A stretch of DNA of 64,000 nucleotides from Acheta domesticus (taxonomy: Eukaryota > Arthropoda > Insecta > Orthoptera > Gryllidae). This document shows positions 22,525 through 34,467 of the stretch, piece by piece. A model generated the notes under the pieces. The model was not told where the DNA came from. It worked only from the letters and a program-made list of their open reading frames with translations, and made no database searches. The DNA is taken from NCBI GenBank assembly GCA_031308135.1, contig JAHLJT010009355.1:1115217-1179216 (forward strand), given 5' to 3'. Positions within the stretch are counted from its first letter, which is position 1. Every line of letters starts with the position of its first letter. Both the position numbers and the translations under genes were made by a program.

Positions 22525-23097
22525 TTTAGATGAAAGTATTGTAATTGTTTGCCAGAAAAGGCTTATCTTTGACAGAAAAAGTCTAATTCTTGAGCCCTGG
22601 TAACGAAAAAGTGAATAAATCTTGTTCTTACTTGCAGTAAATTGCTTCATATAACACGTCATGTAGTAAGAATCCTCGACTTTGTGGATCCTTGGTACCG
22701 ACCAATCGGTTGACGGCAAATGTGTGCGTCCGTCTGTATGTTTTTGTTCCTCTCTAGTTAACGCTAGAGATTAATTGTTTAGATAATTATCTCCAAAATC
22801 GATATTCCCAGATTGGAACTCGGTCTGGCCAGTTTGAAATAGATATTTTGATTTTACTTGAAGCTTCAATTACCCTTCCAAACTTTTCTCAAAATTGGTT
22901 CGAAATGTTTTGTCCTCGGACGGACGGACGTATTGCCGTCATTCGATGTTTTGATATCAATGAACAACAAAACGTGGATTGTGACTACAGAACGTGTTTT
23001 AGGAACAAGATATATCCACTTTTTTGTTATCAGAGCCCGCCGATAACAGTTTTGTAGAAAATGCGTTTTCAAGCGCACCCATTATAATACTTTCTCT
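22525..23097. mobile_element. Long-TIR foldback element (family H)
   Basis: The two ends are inverted copies of about 100 bp. The left end carries gaaagtattgtaat, 'gagccctggtaacgaaaaag' and 'aatcttgttctta'; the right end carries the complements 'attataatactttc', 'cttttttgttatcagagccc' and 'aggaacaagat'. The centre holds ggacggacgga. A TA at each edge is a possible target. No ORF, so non-autonomous. Shorter relatives sharing the 'gttatcagg' edge and the ggacgg run occur near 49570-49890 and 51960-52090. Confidence 0.6.
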
Positions 23098-24921
23098 TCT
23101 TACGGTGTAAAGGCGTGAAAGCTAAATTGGTAAATTTCAATTTTATTATATAATTATAAAGAATTTTTAAGGATCTCTCAGTTCTATTAGTTAGTTGTGT
23201 TTTTCTTATGTAGTAATGTCTAATTTCACAGTAATTATTAAGGAATAAGATTGCTTCGGTTTGCGTATAGTCCTTGTTAATAACTTACTATGCAATATAC
23301 AGTTTACACATTATTGATGTGCGTGTAGTTGATAGATTTTATTACTACAGAAAGTAATAAAATAATAAAATGATTTCCTTTAGCAAAATTATTGAAACTG
23401 CCATTTTGAATGTTCAATGTTTGCCTTGCAGAGAATTTGATTGATTCCTCATATAAATGGAAACAAAATCAAAATTCCGTTCTCCCATGAGCCGGGCGCT
23501 TTCCGCACTTCATTAATGAACAGAATGGATTGATAAACAATCAAGAATTTCAACACGAGTTACGTTGTGTCAATTCAAATCCACCCTGGCCGAATAAATG
23601 AAGCTAAAATGATTGTTCCTGTTCTCTGTGAATCTTGATGAAACATTCATTAATTACTTGCTAGCAATATTCACTGTTGTGTAAGTTGATAGTGGTTTTA
23701 TCGTAAAATAGCCTGGGTAAAACACCTGAGGCGTGGTAGTAATTGGTTTTTGTATGTGGTAGCTGACCTGAATACTAACATGAAATTAATGTGTTCCGTA
23801 AAGTATTCTACATGTTCACTAGAATAGTCTGAGGTCAACAAGAACGCTCAGATACTGGTAGATAAATTACTTGGTTAAATATTCAAATTGTTTTCGCAAC
23901 AAACCGCCACTTTATGTAGAAAGAATGCATTCTAATATGATGTGCAGAAAACTGATACCACGTTTGAATGATAACTAATACGATAATTCTAGTTAATATA
24001 AATACACTTCTTCAATAACACTCAGTTATGCTTCTTTGCCATTTTTCAGAAGGAATGGAAGGCAGATTGCGATATTTGTAAAATTGCATCAAACCTGGAA
24101 ATGTAACGTCTGTCTACGTCCTCTGCATTCCAGATCTTTTAATTAGTATCTGTTGAAAAAATAGTTATTAAATTTTCATTTTTATTTTAGTTCTTTTTCG
24201 CCATAATAGCAGTTACGGTATATCCCTCTAAAAGGACTTAATTTTGAAAATGAGGAAGCAAATTCAACATTTTTTTATTTGTTGCACTGACTCTCACTAT
24301 TTGTTTCATTGGGTTCTTTAGCAATAATGTACTGAAGTAAAATATGTTTGAAGTTTTGGAGGTAAATTACACAAAACGTATTTGATGTAATTTTGAAAAC
24401 ATTATTTAACACCACGAAACTCATTTCTATATTTATTTCTAAATCTGAAACTCAAATATGAAAACTGAAAATAAAATAAAAATCTACAGGACTGCATATC
24501 TGCACTGATATCTCAACCTGCATTCACATGTTCATAACGAGCAAAATATTGTAACCAATTAATACATTTAAAATATTTTATTTATGAATTTCTATCATAT
24601 TTACAAACACTATTCAACATGTATAAGAAGTGGTATCTCACCTCAAAAAATATTTCCGAGAAGTCCATTTTGCTGAAATTAATTCAGTTGCATTTGCATT
24701 TGCAGGGCTTGCGTTCCGCGTGACACGACGAACGCAAATGGTGCACACCAGTAATTAAACTGATAGTTTGTCAATTTATCTTCGAAACGCCGAATGATAG
24801 TATTATGTCATACTCGGAAGATCCCAAGTGCGTCAACGGAATTACCGGGAACGACCGAGCATCCACGATTCCTACGTATCTATCGGGGGGGTTGCGTGAT
24901 ACGTTGGACGGCAAACAACAA
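23098..24921. other. Gene-free AT-rich stretch
   Basis: About 1.8 kb with no recognisable gene, RNA or repeat copy. Confidence 0.4.
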
Positions 24922-25588
24922 TCTCTCATATATTACTTCAGTAAAATACCTTCCCTTTGCGGCTCTCACACGTAAATAATCTGTATAAATGATCTCTTTA
25001 AAGAAAGAGAATTTCATGGAGACGTGAAGAATTGCACTTTGACGGTAAAAATATGAGAGTTATGTTTAAAAAACGCAGCTAAATATTCATGTAAACTGCA
25101 ACCCGCAATGCACATCAGGAGTTTTGACTATGTCGTTAAATAATTTCTAAACGAAGCGTTCTATGGCCTTAAAAACTAAAATTTAAGACCGCAGGTCTCA
25201 AAGAAACGTTCTTGACACCGTAGTCTACAAGACAAGGTCGTCCTAGCCGTTCTATTAGATTTTTGTTGGTTTGGCGCTTCTCGATTCTAAACCACTTTTT
25301 TAGAGCCTATAGAATCTGCAACTGTGTGATAAATTACTAATTACTTGATATTCTATGCGACTAAATTACACGGGTGTACCTCTTTACTCGATAATAAAGT
25401 TAAATAAGATTACTTTGTAGTGACAAGGATGTATTATATTGTAATCAATTGCAATGTAGCGTAAACAAAATGACGGAGGATAAGAGGATCTTGAAGAAAA
25501 ATATCTATTCTAGGCTTAATATGGAAATGGAAAAATAAGGAAGAGAGTGGGGTATAGCCTGTGAGTGTTCTCGCGCGGGTACGCTAGT
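24922..25588 (+). repeat. Dispersed repeat family A, copy 3
   Basis: Starts 'atctctcatatattacttca' and ends GGGTACGCTAGT at 25588, with the intact core word ctaaacgaagcgttc at 25147-25161. It is collinear with copies 1 and 2. With copy 2 it defines the CGCTAGT terminus. Confidence 0.8.
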
Positions 25589-25990
25589 ATTAAATGTCAG
25601 TGCTTAGTGCGCAAGACAATTACTTCATTGCACGGACGAAGGGAGATTCGGCGTGAGATCTTGTGACGTGAAATTGCCAGCTTTTGAATCGGAGTTTCGT
25701 TTTAATTTCATCGCGAGATTCCAGAGAAGTTAAAACTAACAGGTGGCCGGCCGCGCTGCCTTTTCCGGCTGTTTCATAAACGTCGTAATTAAGTCTGTCG
25801 GAAAGGGCGGAATGAGAGGCCGACATGAGTGAAATTTCACTTCGGATTCAATTTGCACCCGGGGAAGTAATGAGAGGAATGAAAATGATGTTATGTTTGC
25901 TTGTCAGAATTACTGGAAATTACGAATTTCTGCATTTTGCAGAGGTTGGAAACTAACATTACATAACACAATGCTAATATGTGTCGTTAA
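25589..25990. other. Gene-free spacer
   Basis: No gene seen. Confidence 0.4.
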
Positions 25991-25991
25991 T

Positions 25992-25993
<2 letters not shown>

Positions 25994-26029
<36 letters not shown>

Positions 26030-26043
26030 TATTATTATTATTA
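25994..26043. repeat. Inverted trinucleotide microsatellite (AAT)n-(ATT)n
   Basis: About 11 AAT units switch abruptly to five ATT units, making a perfect palindrome at the switch. No R4 sequence is attached. Confidence 0.9.
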
Positions 26044-27257
26044 TGATGGCGAAGGACAATAATATCTGCATTCAGGGATTTTTCAAAGCTTATACTAAAG
26101 ACCAAATTAAAAAAAAAAAATTTACCTGAAAAGAGTGAGTTTATAAATATTTTTTATACAAGTCTCATTTTCGTTAAAACGTCGCAAAATTCCAAAATTG
26201 CAAATTCAGAACTAATAAGCTTTTTATTAAAGGTAGTTTTTCTAAAGAAGGCTGAACATATCACAAAAACTTGTTGCAATGTACGTCATTGTTAATTAAG
26301 AGTTACATAACGCGAGAAAGTAGGTGCTGTTGTTTGAGCTCCACTAGTTTCATTGTCTTTCCAACCATTATTAGCGCAACCTAGTCACTCTTAGTGATTG
26401 GTTACTCTGTGCGAATTTTTACCACTTACTACCCATGATCTACATTTTTGTGAATTGTTTTCCATTTTCTCTTAGTTTAGAAAACACTGAAGTGCACTTT
26501 CTCTTTTTTGTGAATTATGGAGCCACGCGAACACACAACATTTATACTCAGAAAAAAAATTGTTTAAATACTGTGACGTGTAGGAAAGTATCCAAACCCG
26601 GGCCCTCATTTTGTTTTAGATTAGTATTAGATCCACTTTTCTGCACATTTAAATCAATAGATGTGCGAAGCATAACTTATTCATTTATACAGGTTGCGAT
26701 GCATACCTTATTCCATTTATACAGATTTTATATTGTACTAAAAGTATTAGCCAAGTAGTTTAAGAATAAAACATTTTGTTTCGTAGACATTGTTTTGTGG
26801 ATTTTTAAAAAGGTTTACCTAATCCCACCTCCGCAAACCTTTTAAGAGATGAGTAAAAATAAATTCAAAAAACAGCAAATAGATTGAACTCGGTATAACT
26901 TTATAAAAATACAAGTTTAGCATAGGAAAACACGCCCTCTCGAACTGACAGGGTTCGCGATAGGCTGCTGATTTTCTTACACTCATAAGGTGCAAGGGGA
27001 GCCAAATACCTCAATTGTGTTTATTTTATAAGACGAAAAATTGAAGGCCCGCGTTTGGGCCGGGGGGAGTCGGGTTAGTTAACAGCCTGTTTATATGACA
27101 AATGCCAATAACATTTTTATGAGGCAAATAAAATAAATTGCATTACCCTCCATCAGTAGCTTGCAAGTCCCCTTTAAAACAATGTAACTGTAAGAAGAAT
27201 TCCGGAACAAGTGGCAAAATAAGGCATTGTTCGCCCTAATTTCCGACTGTCCGGCAA
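26044..27257. other. Gene-free AT-rich stretch
   Basis: No supportable gene. The open frame near 26435-26758 has no recognisable domain. Confidence 0.4.
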
Positions 27258-27532
27258 CAAGTGAAGATTAGATTAGATTAGATTTATTTAAACTGCAATT
27301 GGGCATAACCCGGTGGCAGCTAATTACAAAAACATAAATATACACAGCCTTTCAGTAATATAGAACTCTAAAACCACTAATAATAATAATAATAATAATA
27401 ATAACAATAATAATAATAAGAAGAATAAGGTAATATAACTAGCAAATTATATACTAATTGTAGTAATAATAATGGTAAAATAATGATAATAATATAAAAA
27501 CTGATTCATAAAACATTAAATTACATTAAGAG

Positions 27533-27537
<5 letters not shown>

Positions 27538-27597
<60 letters not shown>
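27538..27597. repeat. (CA)n microsatellite
   Basis: About 29 uninterrupted CA units inside the LINE 3' UTR. Confidence 0.95.
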
Positions 27598-27601
<4 letters not shown>

Positions 27602-27762
27602 TTAGTATCACACTGCACTTCACTGCACTTCACTTCCCTAAGACCTGAAAACATTTCCTTCTTTATTTCTCTGCTATACACTGCACTACACCTCACTTCA
27701 CAATAGAACACTTATGCATCGCTATATAACCCACTATTCTCCCTCATTTACTTAATAATACC

Positions 27763-28270
27763 CTAAATTAATTTCCTAAACTGTTGAACACTTTGAGGAA
27801 AGGGTTCAAAGGTTTTTGCAGGCAATCTATTCCATTCCGTAATCGTTCGATTTGTAAAAGAAAATTTCCCGACATCCGTTCTCTGCTGTCTTAAATTTAT
27901 TTTGTGCCTGTGATCCACTCTACTGATGTATGTAGGAATATATAGCCGCCGATTAATTTCTTTCCAAGCTGGATGACCATTATAAGCCTTATACAAGGCG
28001 CAGAGTCTTGCTACTGATCGCCTGTTTTTGAGTGAATCCCACCCTGCCGTTTTCTTGTCCCTGAAAATAAATTTAGCTGCCCTATGCTGAATCCTTTCCA
28101 AGTGTTTACACTGCATAATCTTGTGCGGATCCCAACAAATTGTTCCATATTCCATTATTGGACGAACAAGAGATAAATAAGCAATTTCCCTCGCGTTTGC
28201 CGTACTCTTTTTTAGGATGCGCATTACAAAGTGAAGAGATCTCCAGGCTTGAAAGATGAATACACTACCG
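27763..28270 (-). pseudogene. LINE ORF2 C-terminus, reverse transcriptase tail
   Basis: The translation begins in-frame upstream of the first Met with AWRSLHFVMRILKKS, then AYLSLVRPIMEYGTICWDPH, LERIQHRAAKFIF and, near the end, FTNRTITEWNRLPAKTF before a stop at 27763. The LVRPxxEY.xxxWDP and LExxQxRAA motifs, and the R(T/V)xxxWNxLP motif, are hallmarks of the region just after the reverse transcriptase in Jockey/CR1/RTE-type LINEs. The catalytic RT motifs and the AP endonuclease are missing, so the fragment cannot move itself. The exact clade is not fixed from this piece. Confidence 0.85.
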
Positions 28271-29344
28271 CTTGACTGAGCTGCAGTCTCGAAAAATATT
28301 ACTATTTTAGTACTTTTCCAACAGGCAACAGCACTCCATAGAGCTGTAAATCAGGGGGCTTGCATCAGGCGGAATTGGATCCAGGTTTGGGTAGTTTCTT
28401 CTATCCTTTAGAGGAACTGTACTGACACTGGGTATCATATACACGCTGATCATCAAATTTCAAAAGCACTCTATGCTTCTTTTATTCACAATTTAAATAA
28501 TAAACTCAAAGAGAGAAGGGATCCGGAAATCAAAGATACATGACCAGATTGTTCTTCTCCTCCGTGCGTCACACACACACACATACACACATCTTTTACC
28601 TACTTTTTATGTCAATAAGTAAAATTTGTTTATTAATTCAACAGACTTTTTGCCCAAGTGAAATTAAATATAACACATAGTTCACGTACATAGTAAGAAA
28701 AAATGTTATTAAAATTAATAACATTAACAAAACAAATAAAATGCAATTAAATACAACTTACAAATTAGTGATAAATAATTCCCACAAACCAAAATTAAAT
28801 ATTCTTTGTTTCAGATATCTTACAAAACTCTCGTCATTCATACCTAATTGTTCATTGCTCAAAAATTCATTATCATATCTATACATAAATAAACATATTC
28901 GTTGAGGTGTCAAAACATCGATATTCAGAAGAGGACATACGCTGGCACATGCGTCAAAAGCGGCACATTGGATCCTTGTATGTAATTACTCTTTTAACTT
29001 CTGCATCCTAAGCATCAATCTTTATATTTTCACCACCAGAGATTTCTAGGTTCCCTTAGTACATCCAATATCTGTCCGGAATTCTCCAAATTACTCTCCG
29101 GCAGCTGTAGCACCAGAAGCGAATTCCACAACAGCGTGAACCCTCTCGTTCAAGTGACTATTTCTCACTGTAGTAAACTGGTGTGCCAATAATGAGGCAT
29201 ATTTGATCTGTCGAACATTAATGAGTTGCGTGATCGAAATACCTGTATTATCTCCTTAAATGAAAATTATTATTCTAATATCCTAATTAACCAACACCAC
29301 CAATAAACTGTATGAAATGGTAACCTATTAACTTTCAACCAGTT
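28271..29344. other. Gene-free AT-rich stretch
   Basis: No recognisable gene. A short (CA)n run near 28571-28590. Confidence 0.4.
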
Positions 29345-29690
29345 AATACATACTATATTAATCTATGTAAAATACTTCTTACTGAACGATTACTGAGGCG
29401 CTTTTCAGCAGAATGTCTCCGAGCAGATCGACGAGGAGCATGGAGTATGGCTTGCTGAACTCTTTCCACATTATCTGGAGTGCGTCTAGAGCGAGAAGTT
29501 CCTGGCGTTTTTCTCATCAGTTCCTTGTAAACGAAATGATTCAACCCAACGTAAAATAATGTTACGAGTGGGAATACTATCGTGACTTGCAAGATTGAAA
29601 TGGCGATGAAACTCACGCTGTACTGCAACGATAGACTCATTATTAAACACAAAACTATCGTAAGCAAACACGATGTTGTACACTCCACGG
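29345..29690 (-). pseudogene. DUF4817/mariner-type helix-turn-helix relic
   Basis: The minus strand encodes two pieces in different frames. The first is VFAYDSFVFNNESIVAVQRE, FHRHFNL, then IPTRNIILRWVESFRLQGT. After a frameshift near 29505-29515 it continues as RSRRTPDNVERVQQAI, PRRSARRHSAE and NRSVRSILH. The order (fast-evolving helix, FRLQGT-type turn, RxRRTPxNVExVxxAI linker, then a second HTH) matches the DUF4817/Tc1-mariner-like DNA-binding domain common in insect genomes. The DDE catalytic domain is not seen, so this is a broken fragment. Function (transposon end binding) is inferred from the family. Confidence 0.75.
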
Positions 29691-30527
29691 TTCTATGATC
29701 TCGACTAAACGAAATGGCGGGAGCTACTAAACACGTGACCACGTCAGTCCCCCTAGTCCTACTACCTGAGCCTGAATACTATCTGTTTTAAAAACATCTA
29801 TCCTTTCTGCCTCAGTCGTATTATCCAATCGCATTTAATTTAATTAATTAATTTAAATAAATGCGTTTTGAATAAACCTGAAAGTAGGAGCGTGTAGAGC
29901 GTATTAAAAACTACACCATTTCATAACTAACTCAATTTGTTCCACCCGAAGACTATGTGTTTTCATTATTTGCTCCTCAAATATAAAATAGTAACTTGCT
30001 AGTTATATCTTAACTTCTCAGTTTCATTCTTTAGATATCTGGCTCTAATCATGTTTTCCTCAAGCACAGAATAACCCTCAGATGAGTTTTCTAGTTATTC
30101 GACGATTAAGCCCGGAGAGAGAGAGAGCTGTTAGCAGATAAACACTCTTCAACCACAATTAATGTCCCCACACACTTGGCTCGAAACAACATATCATTGC
30201 AGCGCGATATGGGCAGTGCATGGCGAGTGTTCATGATTTCATTAGCGTCCGACATATCTCTTTGCACATTTAAGTGAAACACGACCGCATCGCAATGGAA
30301 AGACGCGGCCGTCAGCATTTACAGCGACGTAACCGAAGCTTCATTCAAATTTCAAACCCCCGCTTGTTCACTATTCAACGCGGCACGTCCCCGCTCTGCG
30401 GTCGGTTGACTAATCGAAAATTAAATTACGAACATTGATAAAAACAAAGCCCTCCTGCACTCGCCCCGCGCGCACCGTTTGCAGTCCAACGCGCATGCGC
30501 GAATCAGCGCCAGAGTACGCGCCTAGC
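29691..30527. other. Gene-free spacer
   Basis: AT-rich, becoming GC-richer after 30300. No gene. Confidence 0.4.
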
Positions 30528-30597
30528 GGTTTCATCACAGCAACGCCGCCCCGCACGGTGACAGACCCACAATTCAACAAGGCCGCATTATCTACGA

Positions 30598-31794
30598 CAG
30601 TGTTGCCAGACGTACCATGATCCTAGTATTTTTGCCAGGATTTTAACCAGTGACGTGCCTTCAAACGTCTCTTAAACCGTGACGTGCGGTCTGTGAGACC
30701 CCAAAAGTTTTAGGCAGATTATTTTCCGAGTTCCATTTCATGTTGACTTGACAATTGTTTTCACGTTAAGTGCTATAATAAACAAGAAAAAAAGAATTTG
30801 TTGTTAATATGAGACCCCAAAAGTTTTAGGCAGATTATTTTCCGAGTTCCATTTCATGTTGACTTGACAATTGTTTTCACGTTAACAGTGCTATAATAAA
30901 CAAGAAAATAAAAGGATTTGTTGTTAATATGTAAAATCAAAATATTTTAATTATTTATTACTCGCAGAGTAACTTCCTGGCTATAATTTGTTCCATACTG
31001 TTTCTTCACTATTAATTATCTTAAGAAGTCGTATGTTTTGAAATATTATTCACTACATTAAAAAACCTTCATTTAAATATGATAATGCATTGTTACACGA
31101 AAATTAACCATTAACAAAAAATTTGCAATCCACAATCACTGTGGGAAGAAAAGTCCTACTGCTGGTGATGTGAGATCTGCGAGACAGCTCTGAACCTTCA
31201 ACTGGTCTTCAAAGGCAAACGGCTGTCACTGGATCCGCTGCCTCGCGTGTGAGTGTAGTTTAGAAAGAGATTGGAAGATACTGTAAAGAAAAACGTGTTG
31301 TGACGTACCACAAAGTTGGGCTACGGGCTTATTTTTCCTCAGCGGTCTTACAGACTGCACGTCACCAGTTAGGGGTGAATGAAGATACCATGTACCAGGA
31401 TGAAGACATTCTTGTACGCTTCATTACCAGGATTTTGACTACGGTAATTGATTATGTCCGATTTAAGATGTGTGTATTCAATAGTTTAAAATTAATACCA
31501 AAATTACAAATAAATACGATATTCTTGAAAATAGTCTGTAAAAAACATGAAGGGTGACATAGGATAGTCTTCGTCGAGCTCATGCTTTAATACACATGGA
31601 TAGAACGTCTTAATTTTCCATTTGGTTAATCGATATAAAATGAATTGTCGAGTTAAGCCTCACTTCGTTAAAATATAATAGAGTTGTAACAATTTTGGAA
31701 TTTAAATTAATTGTCACGCGTACCTGGATTTTAGTAAAAGTAACAGGATTTTTGAAGAGGAGTACTGGAATCTACATTTAATCTGGCAATGCTG
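30598..31794. mobile_element. Candidate 1.2-kb DNA element with CAG..TTGCCAGA ends
   Basis: The left end reads CAGTGTTGCCAGA (30598) and the right end, complemented, CAGCATTGCCAGA (31794), 11 of 13 matching. It is bordered by an imperfect direct repeat: 'ggtttcatca', then 'ggtgacag.cccacaattcaac' and 'cattatc', found at 30528-30597 and again at 31794-31876. CAG-type ends would suit hAT elements, but no 8-bp duplication is visible and there is no transposase ORF. The interior contains the tandem duplication at 30695-30930. Confidence 0.35.
30695..30930. repeat. Tandem duplication of a 116-120 bp unit
   Basis: 30695-30810 and 30811-30930 are nearly identical. Differences are a small insertion (gttaacag versus gttaag) and an A-run change. 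Both begin gagaccccaaaag and end ttgttgttaatat. Confidence 0.97.
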
Positions 31795-32030
31795 GTTTCA
31801 TCATGCCGCCGCCGCCGCGGCAGCGTCGCGTGGTGACAGCCCCACAATTCAACGCCGCGCCATTATCGCGCAGGGGAGCCACCATGACGGCGGTCCACTC
31901 GAGGTTCTAAACAATTGCGAAGCGCGCGCGCGCTGGAAATATACCCGCGCGCCCGCGATTTACGCGTCGCCCGGCGCGTGATTCTCCTAAATCTGACGGC
32001 GCCGGCACCTGGCGAGGTCCGAATAACGGA
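31795..32030. other. CpG-rich block
   Basis: Short GC-rich segment with (CCG)n at 31806-31820 and CGCGCGCG runs near 31921-31932. No coding evidence. Confidence 0.3.
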
Positions 32031-33400
32031 GTGCAGCTGTGCTCGTAATACGTCTCTTCGATGTATTTTGACGGGCAGTGGTTTTCGTGTGAATATAGTA
32101 TTTTTTCACCTCCCATTGTATCATGCTGTCATTTGATGGCTGCAACCAGTTGCATAATAAGTCATTTCGATACAGCTTTCATTATGATACAGGTCCTTGA
32201 CCAATCATGGAGAAGTTTACAAACGAAATATTGACACTTAGTTAATCATTGAGAGTCTTTTTAGCAAATGTTTCGTTCGATTGTGTACATTAAAATTGTA
32301 TTGGATATTATATTAGGCTCAATAGTTTTAATTTCTTTTATTAGTAGTATTTTTCTTGGTATATTACTTAAAGAAGATCGTAATTTCACTTTGATCCTTT
32401 TTGACTAGCGCAGTGCACCCTTGCAGGCGGACAGATAACCACAGTCACCTGCGGTAGCATGCGAGGGTAGATTTTGGTAGCTGTCCAATACGTGACATGG
32501 CTGAATCAACTGCCACGAAACTATTCATTGTAAAAGTTTAACTTATAAAAATCGTAGAAAAAGTATCGTATGAAACTCAATGTAATGGATATTATATCAG
32601 TTTCATAATGTACTATTATCTACGCTATAAATACGAGGGTTATTTTAAAAAAATGTCCGTTCTTAATAGGAAGTAAAAATATTGGATATATCATAAAATA
32701 TAATTTTTAAACAATCTACATAATTTCATCTTCATTTCTATATATTTTCACTTTTGTTCAAGAATTTGTTCTAAGTTACAGCATGTTTTTGAACTCAGAC
32801 GTTAATGAAATCTCCCACCTGTGAAGAAGTCCAATGTGAAAATCCTTTCAACATTTAAACATGTGATAGTCAGTAGGTGCAAGGTCTGTCTGCAATCAGT
32901 AGATCAAGATCGGACTCTAATGTGGATGATCCAGTTGTTTACATTCAAACCCCTGTTTAGCCTTTGTGTTTGTGCAGACACATGGGAGCGTCGGTGAGCG
33001 ACAAACTTTTCTTAAACATTTTAAAGTTCTACAGCTCGACTCGCAGACATACCATACGGCTGGGAAAATGCGCGTCAAAATGCGAGCAAAGTATGTTGGA
33101 ATCAGAAACTCAACGCTGAAACGGCGATCGCGCGTCAATCTCACTCTGTTGCAAAGACCTTACTGAAATAATAACCTACGTACTATTAAATATGGCTAAA
33201 AATGAAGTATTTTTATTTGATGTATATTATTGTAAAAAATTAGAAAAAATACGACATTAATAAGTTTAATATACAGTGTCTCAGAAAGAATGTTCAAAAC
33301 TTCTAAATAATGCAGGGAGGTTGGTCATCAACTTGCCAAATCCTGCGATGCTGCTGAATCCAGGCATCGCATAGATACCAAAATTCAGGTGGTGCTACGC
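32031..33400. other. Gene-free stretch with a mariner-like terminus
   Basis: AT-rich. 'tacgagggttattttaaaa' at 32632-32650 resembles a mariner-family inverted terminal repeat, but I found no partner end or transposase, so only a solitary relic is possible. Confidence 0.3.
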
Positions 33401-33630
33401 TATAGTGCAATGTTTCTAACTCTGCCTCTCAAGCCCCTTAAGGCCACGATGGAATATCACACGGCATATCGCACATTTCTCGCCCCTGCCGCTAGATGAC
33501 GCATGGTCGCAAACGCTGCTTGATACGATCGCCGCACGACTGAGAAAGACGCGAAATGCCGTGACATATTCCATCGTGAAGGCGGGCCTTGAAGGGGCAA
33601 AGTGAGAAAAATCGCAAGAGAACGATTATA
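33401..33630. mobile_element. Foldback element family F, copy 1
   Basis: Two inverted arms of about 90 bp meet at a short loop near 33500-33520. The left arm has 'cacgatggaatatcacacgg' then catatcgc; the right arm has the complement 'gcgaaatgccgtgacatattccatcgtg' (in parts). Outer parts (tttctaactctgcc / ggcaaagtgagaaa) also pair. TATA lies at both edges. It shares its arms with copies at 34228, 40497 and 42155. No transposase is encoded. Confidence 0.8.
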
Positions 33631-34227
33631 CTCGTATGCAGTTACGTAATTTTTGACGGTGAACCCCTGATTGGTTGGCAACTCATTGTGTATTGGTACT
33701 TAGCAACAGCACAATGTCTCTTTGGATGCGTTAGAACATGAACCTATCCGTGCAGGATCTGTGCCAAAAGGATCAACTTTGTATTTAGTGATTTTGTTCA
33801 TTTTCAGTCATTAAGGTTAGTGTGCAAGCACTTGTGACGAAACAACCGAACAGGCTGTTCGCACAAAGCCGAAGACGCCACGTCAGGGGACACTGCGACA
33901 TAGACGAAATATGGGAGGGGGCTTTTCCAACTCGCACATTGGCGAAAGACTGTGGGAATCCCATCAGTGGTCAAAGCAGACGGGAAGGGGAACCACTTCG
34001 ACTGGGACAACGTTCGGGGACGGACAAAGACAGAAATCCGGGATTCACCCGGCACGTGACCATTTGGATGAATCACGAGGAGTTCACGAGACGAAGACGA
34101 ACGAGATCAACGAGAATGAGTCCGAGAAGACGGACGGGCGGGAGCGTAAAGGGAGCGAGAGGAGACAGACGCGGTCGAGAGAGAGGCTCACGTACAGGGA
34201 GCAGGAGGCGTCGGATGTTTCTGGGTG
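33631..34227. other. Spacer with an unrecognised open frame
   Basis: An open frame at 33822-34319 is Arg-rich and runs into the foldback element. I see no domain in it. The A/G-rich composition (34060-34200) probably explains its length. Confidence 0.3.
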
Positions 34228-34467
34228 TATACTTCGGTGTTTCTTTCTTGGCGCACCGGAGTGTGTCAATAAATAGAATATCTCACGCTAATTCGCGTCG
34301 TTCTCGGTTGTGCCACTAAGCACAACATCGCTTGATAGCGACTGTATCGAGGAGTGCTGGCGATCATGCGACTCCTGGCGGCACAACGGAGAACGACGCG
34401 AATTACCCTGAGATACTCCATTTTATTGACATACCCCCGTGCGCCAAGAAAGAAAAACCGAAGTATA
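34228..34467. mobile_element. Foldback element family F, copy 2
   Basis: The arms begin tACTTCGGTG (34229) and end in the complement CCGAAGTATA (34467), bracketed by TA. Each arm holds 'tttctttcttggcgcac', 'tgtcaataaa' and 'aattcgcgtcgttctc'. The middle 'cttgatagcgactgtatcga' is the loop region. It is about 240 bp and palindromic over most of its length. Confidence 0.85.

Larger units (their letters stand above)
27258..28270 (-). mobile_element. 5'-truncated non-LTR retrotransposon (LINE)
   Basis: The minus strand carries the C-terminal part of a LINE ORF (27763-28270), a 3' UTR of about 490 bp and a terminal tandem run of AATCT units at about 27267-27285. The UTR includes (AC)n at 27538-27597 and (AAT)n at 27380-27420. 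The 5' end is lost, as is usual after target-primed reverse transcription. The host of the missing 5' half is simply absent, with no second fragment nearby. Confidence 0.85.

Noticed and set aside
32632..33170. Possible mariner element from tacgagggttattt
   Set aside because: No opposite end, no recognisable transposase sequence.
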